Shown here: positions 12,964 to 21,226 of the stretch, piece after piece
How the letters are laid out: every line of letters begins with the position of its first letter
Numbering within the stretch: position 1 is the first letter of the stretch
Source: a virus
Virus record (IMG/VR): IMGVR_UViG_3300025314_000114
Coordinates: 1 to 21,226 of that record
DNA: 21,226 nt
Reading direction: 5' to 3' (one strand)
The notes under the pieces: generated by a model
Databases searched by the model: none
What the model was told of the DNA's origin: nothing
The model's input: the letters and a program-made list of their open reading frames with translations, nothing else
Translations under genes and position numbers: made by a program

Positions 12964-13845
12964 ATGACTAACTACAGGAACCTAGCGGGGGCTGAGGGCG
13001 AGGGGGTCGAGGAAAATGTCGATCCTTCGCAAGACGAAGCCCTAGCCGCTAAGGAGGCAGAATCTCAAGAGTTGAAGCTCCGTGAGGCCCAGGAGCGTGC
13101 GGCAGACCGGGCCCGTGTCGAGCAGCTCGAACGAATGGTCCGTCAGGGCTTCGCGCAGCGCGGACAGCCTCATCAGGCCAACGAAGTTGCGGTGGCAAAG
13201 CAGGAACTGGGGATTACGGACCAAGATCTTGTGAAGGACCCCCAAAAGTACATCGAACAGATGGCTGAGCACATAGCGTCTCGAAAGATCCAAGAGAGCG
13301 AACAGCGTATTGGCGGAGTGTTGAGCGGACTTGTCGAGACATCCTTTGAGACCCAGCTCGGCGCCATGGGCTCACATCGCTACTATGAGGACCTAGCCCC
13401 TATCCTTCGTGAGCACTTCAACGAGAACCCCCATGAGAAGGTAGAGGCGGGCGCAGTACGGCGCCGGTTTAATGAGCTAATTGGGGCCAATCTGGACGAA
13501 CTTGAGCGCAGGGCCAAGGAGCGCGAGGGGCACAAGGCTAAAGAAGATTCCAACCTCGCGCCAGACGGCGGACAGATGCGGACACCAACCCGCCCCCGCG
13601 CAGTGGAGCAAACAGTGTCTATGCCAGTGTCACAGCCGAGGGGCTCGGCTCGTAAAGAGCGTAAGGACGACGGTCTGAACTGGGCGCGTGAGGAGATTAT
13701 GGAGAGTTTCAACCGTCAGGTTAGACTCAACATGACCCCCGACGAGTGGGACGACATAGAGGGTGGCCGAAAGTTGCCGATCAAAACCTCGGCAATGATT
13801 CAGACAGGAAAGGGTAAGGCGAATGTCAACTACGAAAGCAGCTAA
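12964..13845 (+). CDS. Putative scaffolding protein
   Basis: The 293-aa product is highly charged and mostly helical. An acidic N-terminus leads into a coiled coil (about 25-62, AKEAESQELKLREAQERAAD and onward), then a helical core, a disordered Pro/Arg/Ser-rich linker (about 200-230) and a C-terminal DxWDDIE segment. Scaffolding proteins have this build and this position between portal and major capsid protein; they bind capsid subunits through the C-terminus and leave before DNA packaging. AAGGAG precedes the ATG by four bases. The assignment rests on context and composition, not on a motif. Confidence 0.65.
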   Translation: MTNYRNLAGAEGEGVEENVDPSQDEALAAKEAESQELKLREAQERAADRARVEQLERMVRQGFAQRGQPHQANEVAVAKQELGITDQDLVKDPQKYIEQMAEHIASRKIQESEQRIGGVLSGLVETSFETQLGAMGSHRYYEDLAPILREHFNENPHEKVEAGAVRRRFNELIGANLDELERRAKEREGHKAKEDSNLAPDGGQMRTPTRPRAVEQTVSMPVSQPRGSARKERKDDGLNWAREEIMESFNRQVRLNMTPDEWDDIEGGRKLPIKTSAMIQTGKGKANVNYESS

Positions 13846-14419
13846 GGTGAACAAGCCGGATACGAAGGCCATAGCCGCGAGGGCTGTCGAGGAGATCATG
13901 AGCGGTGAGGTCCAGACTGTAGCGGTGGACGATCAAATCGGTCGCTCGCCCGATAGGGACGCCACCAAAGTCCCAGCGCAGCGTGACTATATCTCAGGCA
14001 CCCGGCGCCCCGACATGACGCATGTACCCGAGTTTGCCTATGACCAGGATATTGACGTTGAGCGTAGGGTCAAGATGCCCGACGACTATGCCTATTGTTG
14101 GGTATCTGACGCGCACGTAAGCAAATACAGGGTCCTGGGCTATAAGTTCTGCCTGTATAACGGTGGAAATCAGTCAGGATTCTCTGAGCGCGGACTCAAG
14201 GGTACTGGACTCTACGAATGCACAGTCACCGGGCATGTTCGCAACGGCGATTGTGTTCTTATGTTCGCGCCGAAACGGCTCTGGGAGGAACTTGTAGCCC
14301 AGGACGTAGAGCGCGTAGCCAAATGGAACATGGCGCCGAAGGGCCAATTCCACGACCTCGGGTACAGTCAAGGCGTTCGTACCTTTGAGGAAGAGGACGG
14401 CCAGATTAAGTACAACTAG
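13823..14419 (+). CDS. Conserved head-module protein of unknown function
   Basis: This 198-aa protein overlaps the scaffold gene by 23 nt. After a basic and disordered N-terminus (to about residue 70) comes a compact domain with DDYAYCWVSDAHVSKYRVLG (about 87-106) and HVRNGDCVLMFAPKRLWEEL (about 138-157). I recall similar proteins of unknown function lying between scaffold and capsid genes in other phages. A minor capsid or assembly role fits the position; nothing catalytic is visible. Confidence 0.7.
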   Translation: MSTTKAAKVNKPDTKAIAARAVEEIMSGEVQTVAVDDQIGRSPDRDATKVPAQRDYISGTRRPDMTHVPEFAYDQDIDVERRVKMPDDYAYCWVSDAHVSKYRVLGYKFCLYNGGNQSGFSERGLKGTGLYECTVTGHVRNGDCVLMFAPKRLWEELVAQDVERVAKWNMAPKGQFHDLGYSQGVRTFEEEDGQIKYN

Positions 14420-14444
14420 TTTTCACTAACGGAGGTTTAACTGA

Positions 14445-15001
14445 ATGGCTACTCAATACACTGTTGGTGGGTCAGAAACGAGCACGCAAGTCCGAAGACC
14501 ATCAGGTCGTATGCCGAGGAGGCTTCGCAGACCTTCAAAAAGGGTGCTGCGGTGGTTCTCGACTCGACCTCGAAGGAAGTTGAGGAGCTGGCTACAACGG
14601 CCGGTGTCCCCAACTCTGTCATTCTCCTGGGCTTTGCCCTAGAGGATGCGACGGGGACGGCGGGATCAGAGATTGATGTTTTGATCCCCCAGCCTGGTGA
14701 TGTCTTCACTGCTGCTGTACTGACTGATCAGGACACGACTGTCGCGCCGGATTACGATACCGACGTGGCGGAGAATTACGCCTTGATCAAGATGTCGGCT
14801 ACAGCGGGAGACGGAGATGAGTGGGGCCTCGAAAGGGCAGCCGGTGAGGCTTCCCCCTTTGTTGAGGTCATCGGACTCGACCCACGTGATGCAACCCGGC
14901 GCGGAGTTGACCCTAACGCGGTCGCCTCGGCGCTTAATGCTGGTGACAGGCTCCTGTTCAAGGTCCTGGCCACAGTGCTCGATGACGAGCCCCAGCAGTA
15001 G
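14445..15001 (+). CDS. Head decoration-like protein with an apparent frame break near the start
   Basis: GGAGG nine bases upstream marks ATG 14445, and the first residues read MATQYTVGGSE. That frame then turns into arginine-rich nonsense and ends at 14642. The protein-like sequence continues in the frame one base back: KTIRSYAEEASQTFKKGAAV from 14495, followed by PNSVILLGFALEDATGTAGS and so on to TAG at 15001. That frame has no ATG or GTG before 14552, which would cut off a conserved-looking part. Joining the frames gives about 185 aa, typical of small decoration or stabilisation proteins that lie just before the major capsid gene. One missing base around 14470-14494, for instance in GGG or AAA, would explain it. 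Confidence 0.65.
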
Positions 15002-15030
15002 TTTTTAAATTTAACTGGAGGTAGTTTCCA

Positions 15031-15957
15031 ATGGCGATGCGATCTTCTGATTTCCCTGAGTTGCTCGATACGCCCTTGCGGAAAATCTTCTTCCTTTCTC
15101 TCGAAAATTCTCGCCCCGAATACCAGCGCTGGATCAACATCGTTGAGACCAAGCGGGCATTCGAGGATGATTTGCGGATGGCAGAGTTCGGTTCGATTCC
15201 TCAGCACACTGAGGGCTCGACCCCCCTGTTTGAAGACGCAATCGAGGGCACAACGAAGAGGTACGCTCCGCTGGAGTATGTGGGTGGTTACATTATCACC
15301 CAGGTGCTCCGAGAGGACGAGCTTCACGGGATTATGGGCCGGATGACTGAGGGCCTTCGGGAGTCCCAGCGAAACCTGTTCGAGGTTCAGGCATATAACA
15401 TCCTGAACAACTCGACCACAGCCACGACCACGCGGCTACAGGGTTTTGACGGGCTGGCGCTTCTGAGTGCGGTCCACCCGAATCTGGGCAACCCGGATAC
15501 ACAAGCAAACAAACCAACGACCGATGTGACGCTTTCCCAGCTCGCAGTAGAAAACGCGGTTAACACCATGACCGCGTGGACTAACGAGAAGGGCTTCCCG
15601 GTCTTCCACACCCCAAGTCTGGCGATTGTTGATACCAGTGACCAGTTCATCGCGGCTAAGATCTTCAAGAACGCGATGCGCTACGACACAGCGAATCATG
15701 AGGAAAACTGGGTAAAGCAGGGTCCGGACATGAACGGGATTAGCGAGTTTATCGCGTCTCGTTACTTCACTGCCACCAACCAGTGGTTCTTGCTCTCTGA
15801 GAAGCGGAAGCACGACCTGAATATGTTCATTCGTGTTCACCCGCAGTTTGAGACGAGCATTGACTTCCCGACCGGGAATTTGATCGTAAAGACCCGTTCG
15901 CGGCTGTTCACATCGTTCGGTCGGTGGCCTGGCGTTTTTGGCTCTAAGGGATTCTAG
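15031..15957 (+). CDS. Major capsid protein (HK97-fold type)
   Basis: The 308-aa product has the order of features seen in capsid proteins related to Mu gpT: an N-terminal acidic segment, VGGYIITQVLREDEL (about 89-103), a long spine-helix region TEGLRESQRNLFEVQAYNIL (about 111-130), the DGLALLSAVHP motif (about 147-157), and a beta-rich C-terminus (DFPTGNLIVKTRSRLF). It assembles the icosahedral shell. GGAGG precedes the ATG by about nine bases, consistent with high expression. The decoration-like gene lies just upstream. Confidence 0.88.
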   Translation: MAMRSSDFPELLDTPLRKIFFLSLENSRPEYQRWINIVETKRAFEDDLRMAEFGSIPQHTEGSTPLFEDAIEGTTKRYAPLEYVGGYIITQVLREDELHGIMGRMTEGLRESQRNLFEVQAYNILNNSTTATTTRLQGFDGLALLSAVHPNLGNPDTQANKPTTDVTLSQLAVENAVNTMTAWTNEKGFPVFHTPSLAIVDTSDQFIAAKIFKNAMRYDTANHEENWVKQGPDMNGISEFIASRYFTATNQWFLLSEKRKHDLNMFIRVHPQFETSIDFPTGNLIVKTRSRLFTSFGRWPGVFGSKGF

Positions 15958-15970
15958 GGGGAGGTGACGA

Positions 15971-16927
15971 ATGCCTTTCACTAACTTTCAGAATGGCGCC
16001 ACCTCCTTCGGGATTCCCCAGTTTGGCGGCGGGCCCTGGCTCGGTGTTCCTAACCCTGCCACCCCCGGCAAGGTTCTCTTCGTAGACGGCACGAATGGGT
16101 CAGATGAGTTTGACGGCACTGCCGAGCACCCAGTCCAGACGATTCAGCAAGCAGTGGATCTCTCGACCAGCGGAGCGGGCGATGTCATTCTCGTCTATCC
16201 TGGCACCTACGTCGAAACTGTCACCGTTACGTCTAAGGACTACGTGACCATCATGGGCGTTCGCTCGGGTTACGGTAGGCCGGACGTGGAGCCCGCTAGT
16301 GGCCGTGCCCTGTTTGTGGATAACTCACAGGGCGTGGTCGTTAGGAGTCTTAGGTTCCGGGCTCGGGCAAGTGCTGTGGCTGTGCGGCAGGAAGGAAACG
16401 GGTTCTTGTACGAGGACTGCGTTTTCGACGGTCGTACTGGCGATAGCGGTCTGCTCCAACTTGTTGGCGATGCGACTGACGATAGTTTCACAGCGTCAGA
16501 AGGTGCGGTTGTGAATTGCCTCTTCAGGGACGGCAATACGGATGCGCTGATTATGCAGCATGCGGATGCCCCAAATGGAGTTGGCACGACTCACAATCAA
16601 ATCCTCTACAATCGCTTCATCGACAACACCGGTGACGATATTGCTACTGCGGCTGGAGCGTCGGGGGGCGGGGCTGGTATTTGCCAGGATGTTGTAATCT
16701 ATGGCAACCAGTTCGTCTCAATCGACAAGGCGGTCTATCTCGATATGGACCAGGCTAGTTTCTCGGGCGGGGATGAGGCTACGAATAGTGGCTTAATCTC
16801 TGGCAATTACTTCGGAGACGATGCGGCGCTCGACGCGACTAAGATTGACATCTCGGGCACGAGCTTCCGTTTCGTTGGCAACTACAACGCGATTGGGGTG
16901 GTTGACGGTTCCACGTTCGATAACTAA
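15971..16927 (+). CDS. Right-handed parallel beta-helix protein (pectate-lyase-like fold)
   Basis: The 318-aa protein has the opening VLFVDGTNGSDEFDGTAEHP (about 35-54) and TIQQAVDLS, the usual start of DUF1565-type beta-helix proteins, followed by YPGTYVETVTV and repeating strands rich in Asn, Gly and Asp (VRSLRFRARA, YEDCVFDG, VNCLFRDGNTD, NQILYNRFIDN, DVVIYGNQFVS, ISGNYFGDD). There is no signal peptide. GGGAGG lies six bases before the ATG. Directly after the capsid gene it may decorate the head or form a fibre; carbohydrate binding or cleavage is an inference from the fold. Confidence 0.8.
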   Translation: MPFTNFQNGATSFGIPQFGGGPWLGVPNPATPGKVLFVDGTNGSDEFDGTAEHPVQTIQQAVDLSTSGAGDVILVYPGTYVETVTVTSKDYVTIMGVRSGYGRPDVEPASGRALFVDNSQGVVVRSLRFRARASAVAVRQEGNGFLYEDCVFDGRTGDSGLLQLVGDATDDSFTASEGAVVNCLFRDGNTDALIMQHADAPNGVGTTHNQILYNRFIDNTGDDIATAAGASGGGAGICQDVVIYGNQFVSIDKAVYLDMDQASFSGGDEATNSGLISGNYFGDDAALDATKIDISGTSFRFVGNYNAIGVVDGSTFDN

Positions 16928-16945
16928 TCCAGGGGGGTATCTCTA

Positions 16946-17293
16946 ATGCCAAAAGACATTAAGGCCAACCCTTGGGTCTTCGATGCCGAAGGTCAAGGCG
17001 AGGGGTTTGGCCCTAACGAGGACGGCGTAGCTGTCAACTTTAGCGAGGTCAAGCCCTACGTCTCTCGCATCAAAATCATGGGAGGCGACGGCGGAACGGT
17101 TGAGATCTTGTCGCGCCAGAACACATCTAGCGGCGACCACGCACGCTACGAGATTTTGCCCATAGTCACGGCGGCCGCAAACGCGGTTACGGATCATGTG
17201 GTGAATCAAGTAGTGGACGGGATTTATATCAACGATCTCCCACTAAACGCCAAAGTCTACGTCTACCACGGGCACGAAGCAAGCGGACTGTAG
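16946..17293 (+). CDS. Small head-module protein, 115 aa
   Basis: The protein starts MPKDIKANPWVFDAEGQG and ends AKVYVYHGHEASGL, with an internal IKIMGGDGGTVEILSR strand pair. Comparable small beta proteins with an N-terminal ANPW and a C-terminal V(Y/F)VYHG sit near capsid genes in other phages as I recall them, always without assigned function. GGGGGG precedes the ATG by eight bases. It lies between the beta-helix and LamG-like genes, so it may be part of the same surface structure. Confidence 0.7.
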   Translation: MPKDIKANPWVFDAEGQGEGFGPNEDGVAVNFSEVKPYVSRIKIMGGDGGTVEILSRQNTSSGDHARYEILPIVTAAANAVTDHVVNQVVDGIYINDLPLNAKVYVYHGHEASGL

Positions 17294-17305
17294 GGGAGGG
17301 CTAAT

Positions 17306-17371
17306 ATGGCCTACCCGAACATCGGCCGGGGGTGGGGGCCCTTTGGCAGGGTTCCCGCCCTATGGCTGTAA
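17306..17371 (+). CDS. Tiny leader ORF or broken N-terminus of the LamG-like gene
   Basis: GGGGAGG six bases upstream makes ATG 17306 the best-supported start in this spot, yet the frame (MAYPNIGRGWGPFG and onward, 21 aa) stops at 17371, ten bases into the LamG-like frame if that begins at ATG 17362. Either this is a leader peptide that hands ribosomes to the next gene, or a base is missing in the two runs of five G at about 17328-17338. Adding one G there would fuse it smoothly into the LamG-like protein. Confidence 0.45.
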   Translation: MAYPNIGRGWGPFGRVPALWL

Positions 17372-18342
17372 CGCTTGATGGCACGAGCGAATACTATCTA
17401 AGGTCGGACGGGCTCAAAAGCGCGGCCGACGCGAAGGTGGGGACGTTTGCCTGCTGGTTTAGGCGAGCGGCGATTGGATCCATACAGACGCTGTTCTCTA
17501 TAAGCCAGGGGGCCAGCGAGCGTTTCTCCGTCACGCTCGACGCATCGAATCTCGTTCAAGTGGCGGGATCTAATTCGGCCGGTGTTAGTATTCTCGCCTA
17601 CCCCGCTGACGTAGCAATCACCAACCTCACCAACTACCACCACCTCGTCACGAGCTGGGATTTAGCTAACGCCGAGTTCCACCTCTATCTGGACAGGGTC
17701 GAGGCTCGCGGGACGGTCGTTACGCAGACTGACGCGAATATTGACTACACGGGCGATACGGCAGCGGTTGGTGCGCGGAGTCATGATGCTGCGAGGCTCT
17801 GGAACGGCGATATTGCGGAGGTATTTTTCGACCCTACGACCTTCGTTGACCTGAGCGATTCGGACGAGCTTGGTAAATTTGTTTCACAGGACAACTCTAG
17901 TAATAGCCAGGGGGAGTTTCTCAAGTCAGAGCCGGGAGTCCAGTATAAGCCAGTAGGCTACGGACACGACGCGAGTTTCGCTACCGGCGCGAGGCCCTCG
18001 GTCTTTCTGCATGGCTACGGGCCCGCCTTCGGCCAGAACAAAGGCACTGGTGGGTCTTTTAATATGGTCGGTACACCGGCTAACGACTCGGATCTTAGCC
18101 CCTATCGCCATCATGCCAAGTGGCCTACGCCGGGGCTCAGGTGGTTCATGTCGGAACGGTCGGGATTCCTGTACCCGCGCGGGGACACCTTCGTAGAAAA
18201 GCGGGAGGGGATACCAGGCTACGGGCAGCGCATGGGCCAGGACGAGCTGGACGACACAACTAGAGAAGAGCAGCCCCACACCGACTTCCTCTCGATGATC
18301 TTCCAAGACCGTGAGGACGACAAGGAAGAGAAGGACAGATAA
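17362..18342 (+). CDS. Concanavalin/LamG-like domain protein
   Basis: From ATG 17362 the product is 326 aa; GTG 17332 in the same frame would add ten residues. Residues 1-150 read as a LamG-like jelly roll: AVTLDGTSEYYLRS, TFACWFRR, TLFSISQG, YHHLVTSWD, FHLYLDRVEA, AAVGARS and an IAEVFFDPT strand are the usual landmarks of that fold. The second half (about 180-326) is unlike it, rich in Gly, Pro and aromatic residues, and ends in an acidic tail. LamG domains usually bind sugars. No strong ribosome binding site precedes either start; the strong one serves ATG 17306. The stop overlaps the next start as TAATG. Confidence 0.75.
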   Translation: MAVTLDGTSEYYLRSDGLKSAADAKVGTFACWFRRAAIGSIQTLFSISQGASERFSVTLDASNLVQVAGSNSAGVSILAYPADVAITNLTNYHHLVTSWDLANAEFHLYLDRVEARGTVVTQTDANIDYTGDTAAVGARSHDAARLWNGDIAEVFFDPTTFVDLSDSDELGKFVSQDNSSNSQGEFLKSEPGVQYKPVGYGHDASFATGARPSVFLHGYGPAFGQNKGTGGSFNMVGTPANDSDLSPYRHHAKWPTPGLRWFMSERSGFLYPRGDTFVEKREGIPGYGQRMGQDELDDTTREEQPHTDFLSMIFQDREDDKEEKDR

Positions 18343-19001
18343 TGGCGGTACTTTCTGACATCCTAGCGCGGGTCAAGTTTCGCTCGGGGTCCAAGACGGG
18401 CGCGGACTCGCAGGTCACGGCGAATATTAACGAGGCCACGCGACATACGATTTTACGCGCTCGCCCGCAAGAGATGCAAACCACGGCCACGTTCGCTACG
18501 TCTAGCGGGACCTCTAGCTATGCGTTCTCGACCATCGCTACGGACTTGTTAGCGGTTCTATACGTCCGGGATAACACGGACGATGTTCCCCTGCTCCGAG
18601 GCGACATCGAGCACTTCAATAGGCTGCAACAGGATACTTCAGACACGTCCAATCTGGGGGATCCTCGGCGCTGGACCCGACAGGGCAATAACTTGATCCT
18701 ATACTCGAAAATCCCCGATGGTACTAGCCGAACAATAAAGCTCACGTATCTGAAAGACTTCACCGACCTAGTGAATAGCGGAGATACGTTCCCGCTGAAC
18801 GAGGAATGGCTCCTGCCGGTGGAACAATATGCCTCAGCTTTGACTATGTTAGACCTCAATGCCGAGGCCAAAGCAAGCGCCAAGTTTGCAGTTTACGAGC
18901 AAATGATCTCCTCCCGCGAGAGCCCCAAGGGAATTGAGGACGAGTCCTCGTGGTCCCAGATGTACCCGATCTCTAACACTGGTATCAATAGCGATTTCTA
19001 A
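18342..19001 (+). CDS. Head-tail adaptor protein (gp6-like, putative)
   Basis: The 219-aa product has the pattern of phage adaptor proteins that sit below the portal: an N-terminal helix (LSDILARVKFRSG), a beta section (TTATFATSSGTSSYAF, then ATDLLAVLYVRD), the segment DPRRWTRQGNNLILYSKIPD (about 107-126) followed by LTYLKDF, and a helical C-terminus (LLPVEQYASALTMLDLNAEA). Its place upstream of a long hub-like gene fits. One-base overlaps (TAATG) join it to both neighbours. Confidence 0.7.
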   Translation: MAVLSDILARVKFRSGSKTGADSQVTANINEATRHTILRARPQEMQTTATFATSSGTSSYAFSTIATDLLAVLYVRDNTDDVPLLRGDIEHFNRLQQDTSDTSNLGDPRRWTRQGNNLILYSKIPDGTSRTIKLTYLKDFTDLVNSGDTFPLNEEWLLPVEQYASALTMLDLNAEAKASAKFAVYEQMISSRESPKGIEDESSWSQMYPISNTGINSDF

Positions 19002-21226
19002 TGCCCTTTACACAGCTAACTCCGCTCGATGACCAGGGCCTCAGATCAAGTCGGCCCGCTAACGAAGTCAAGTGGCGGACGCTCACGAATGTAATAGCGC
19101 GCGATGGTGCGCTCAGGCGCAGGCCGGGGTTTGTCAATCCCAAGGGCGTACGGAACGAGAATCTCCCAGACAATACACAAGTAGGAACTACGGTAGTTAT
19201 CGCGGAGATTAACAATCCTGGCTCGTCTGCCGAAGGCCGGTCGGGTTACTCATACGTGGCGGAGACGATTCGTCCCGACGCGACGGGGACTAATAACGGG
19301 TGGTTCAGGAATGACGGGGTTACTACGACCAACCTCCACTTAGATATAGACGAGACGGGCACGCTCGATGCGGCGGTTATTAGGACGCCCACGCTCGGCG
19401 CGGATGTGGCTATAGGATTTGTGGATCCTGTCAACTCCCCAGACATCACCGTGGGCCGAGTGCTACGGGGCCGCGCCAGACTGTTAGCCATTAACGGCAC
19501 GCGGGCGGTTCTGAACTTCTACGCTGGCAGCATATCTGATGATAACCTCATTGGCACAGCGACCATATCGGTCTCCGCTACGGACTCCGGTACTTCTGAG
19601 TGGGATAACATTCAACTTCAGGGCGTCTGGAGCGACGATGAGATAATCATCCAGTACGTGGACGGGGACATAAGCGGCGTGGATATGTTGTTGCCTAACG
19701 GTAATGGCGACGATACTGCATGGCGTGATGCCGAGGACCTGTCCACTGCCAGCTTTGCAGATTTTAATGAATCCCCTTGGGACCTGTGGGACGCTCCCCC
19801 GGCTCACCAGTTGAATGGTGTACAGCCGGATCCAGGGCCGGGCGGACTAAACGACAAGCAGGGATTCACGTTTCCCGCACCCAATAACACCTTTAGCACC
19901 ATAAATGAGCTTGTGTTACTCGTGGGCGGGAATAAAGTGCAACTAGCCGAGCCCAAGCTAGATATTATCTATAAGGTGGGCGGCGTTGAATACACACTTG
20001 GGTCAAATGTTGAAATCTCCAACTTTGATAGCGTGTACAGGGCTTTCGATATTCTAGCCGCCTCCCCGCTCAATCCGGCTACGTCTCTGGCATGGACCAC
20101 CGCAGATATAACCAGCGGACAGTTTATATTCAAATATGCGGGCGGCGGGCAGAATTTTGTAATCGACCAGACTGGGTTGTTTATCGGGGGGAAGCTCTCC
20201 TCGGCCCCCCAAGTAGGCATAGACTATCTTGCGATCGATATTCTGCAAGCCACCGCAGATAACAACGCTGACGACAACGTGCTAGGCAAGTCGGCAATTT
20301 ACGTTACGACTAATAACTACTTCAAACTCGGGACCGATGCCTTCGGTCAAGCCATACTTGATGTGGCTGGAGGCACAGCTAATATAACCACTGGTCCAGT
20401 ACCTCTAGACCATACGATCCTCTATGGCCAGCTTTATGTGGTCAACGGTATAGACGACACCAGGCGCTATCCTACGGCTGGGGGCGTGTTCGAGGCGCTT
20501 TCGACAAACCTGGATGGCGCCAACCCCATAACAGGCCGGTGCGTGGAGGCTTTCGCGGATCGCATATTCTACGGATGGGTCAATGAGGACGGTACGCAGA
20601 CCCCCGAGCGTATTGCGTGGTCTGTGTTTCAAAACGGGGGAACCCACAATGGAGCCTCGGCTGGCGATGCGGACCTGTTAGATACTCCTGGGGGGATTCT
20701 AGCACTAGGCGTCATAACTGAAGACACCTGCACGGCGGTCAAGGAGCAGGGGGTTTACTTGCTCCGGCGCACAGGTAACAGCGTCATCCCATTTATTCGC
20801 GACGTGATTGATTTTCATTCAGGCATTGTGGCCCCCCGCACCTTTCAAACTGTTATTACGCCCGATGGCAATACTATTCAGCTATGGCTAGGCTTTAGCC
20901 CCGCCAAGGGCCTTAACGTGTTCATGTTCGACGGGTCGCAGGTACGAGCGGTGGGGGATGAGATCCATAAGGAATTGCGTGACGACTCTAACCCCATGAC
21001 CATCGCCTCGAACTCATTTGCAGAGATTGACCCGCAGGGGGCTGGTTACTGGCTATTTGTGCCAGAGGGTGAGGAAATACTCCCCACTAATGGATTCTTT
21101 TACAGCCTTCGACAGGGCCAGTGGTATAGGGTCACCTTACCCTACTTTGCCTCATGCGCGGGTCGATGGACCATCCGTGACGACTCGGTAACTACGTCCC
21201 TTGCGCTTCGTGGCAATGACAACATG
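19001..21226 (+). CDS. Tail-hub/stabilisation-like protein (P22 gp10-like?), 3' end outside window
   Basis: The frame opens at ATG 19001, sharing its first base with the previous stop, and stays open for 742 codons to the window edge with no stop. The N-terminus (LTPLDDQGLRSSRPANEVKW, then LTNVIARDGALRRRPGF) matches the beginning typical of long phage tail-hub proteins that interact with the portal complex, such as P22 gp10-type and other propeller-like proteins. Further on, LYVVNGIDDTRRYP (near 477-490), RIFYGWVNEDG (near 523-533) and repeated beta-blade-like strands support this. Together with the adaptor it suggests a short tail, but the family assignment is only from memory of general patterns. 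Confidence 0.6.
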   Translation, partial: MPFTQLTPLDDQGLRSSRPANEVKWRTLTNVIARDGALRRRPGFVNPKGVRNENLPDNTQVGTTVVIAEINNPGSSAEGRSGYSYVAETIRPDATGTNNGWFRNDGVTTTNLHLDIDETGTLDAAVIRTPTLGADVAIGFVDPVNSPDITVGRVLRGRARLLAINGTRAVLNFYAGSISDDNLIGTATISVSATDSGTSEWDNIQLQGVWSDDEIIIQYVDGDISGVDMLLPNGNGDDTAWRDAEDLSTASFADFNESPWDLWDAPPAHQLNGVQPDPGPGGLNDKQGFTFPAPNNTFSTINELVLLVGGNKVQLAEPKLDIIYKVGGVEYTLGSNVEISNFDSVYRAFDILAASPLNPATSLAWTTADITSGQFIFKYAGGGQNFVIDQTGLFIGGKLSSAPQVGIDYLAIDILQATADNNADDNVLGKSAIYVTTNNYFKLGTDAFGQAILDVAGGTANITTGPVPLDHTILYGQLYVVNGIDDTRRYPTAGGVFEALSTNLDGANPITGRCVEAFADRIFYGWVNEDGTQTPERIAWSVFQNGGTHNGASAGDADLLDTPGGILALGVITEDTCTAVKEQGVYLLRRTGNSVIPFIRDVIDFHSGIVAPRTFQTVITPDGNTIQLWLGFSPAKGLNVFMFDGSQVRAVGDEIHKELRDDSNPMTIASNSFAEIDPQGAGYWLFVPEGEEILPTNGFFYSLRQGQWYRVTLPYFASCAGRWTIRDDSVTTSLALRGNDNM

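Noticed and set aside
14510-14545. TTCAAAAAG as a slippery site for programmed -1 frameshifting in the decoration-like gene
   Set aside because: The run has only five A and is not a canonical heptamer in the zero frame. The conserved-looking sequence already reads in the new frame upstream of it, so the shift must occur earlier.

Overview
The window is a piece of double-stranded DNA bacteriophage genome, or a prophage-like or metagenomic phage contig. Rightward from about 5.6 kb runs a packaging and head-assembly module in the usual order: small terminase, large terminase, portal, scaffold-like protein, decoration-like protein, major capsid protein, head-tail adaptor and a tail-hub-like protein. 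Strong Shine-Dalgarno sequences (GGAGG type) precede most genes. Stops and starts overlap as ATGA, TAATG or TAGTG at many junctions. I see no integrase, tRNA or rRNA gene and no host gene, so neither host nor lifestyle can be assigned. The long portal (689 aa), the adaptor-like gene and the long hub-like gene suggest a short-tailed (podovirus-like) phage, but this is inference.

Leftward accessory module (5539 down to 1). Small genes lie head to tail on the minus strand in two blocks. The right block (5539-3721) encodes a possible 27-aa peptide, a 51-aa single-pass membrane protein, an SPFH/Band-7 protein, a recombination endonuclease VII-type HNH nuclease, a 34-aa membrane peptide, a CxxC protein and a basic protein. 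The left block (2559 to the window edge) begins with a conserved phage protein, continues through mostly tiny cysteine-rich (zinc-ribbon-like) proteins, and ends in a protein with an alanine-rich tripeptide-repeat tail that runs off the window. Several of these genes are under 60 aa and were found by reading stop-start overlaps and ribosome binding sites.

Between the two blocks, 2560-3720 is about 1.16 kb without a convincing gene. It is dense in structure: an AT-rich stretch, a 40-bp tandem repeat carrying two related palindromes, six copies of the hexamer CACCTA (both strands) within 187 bp, four copies of TCGGTA, and a run of three adjacent perfect palindromes. It looks like a control or replication-origin region.

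Rightward module (5592 to 21226 and beyond). The terminase genes are followed by a 797-aa secreted-looking beta-repeat protein inserted between large terminase and portal. Next come three small genes, the portal, an overprinted 95-aa gene, a scaffold-like protein, a structural protein, a decoration-like protein whose reading frame is broken near its start, the major capsid protein, a parallel beta-helix protein, a small protein, a LamG-like protein (possibly also frame-broken at its start), the adaptor and the 3'-truncated hub-like gene. The two frame breaks shift the same way. Each could be repaired by one missing base, so sequence error must be excluded before invoking recoding.
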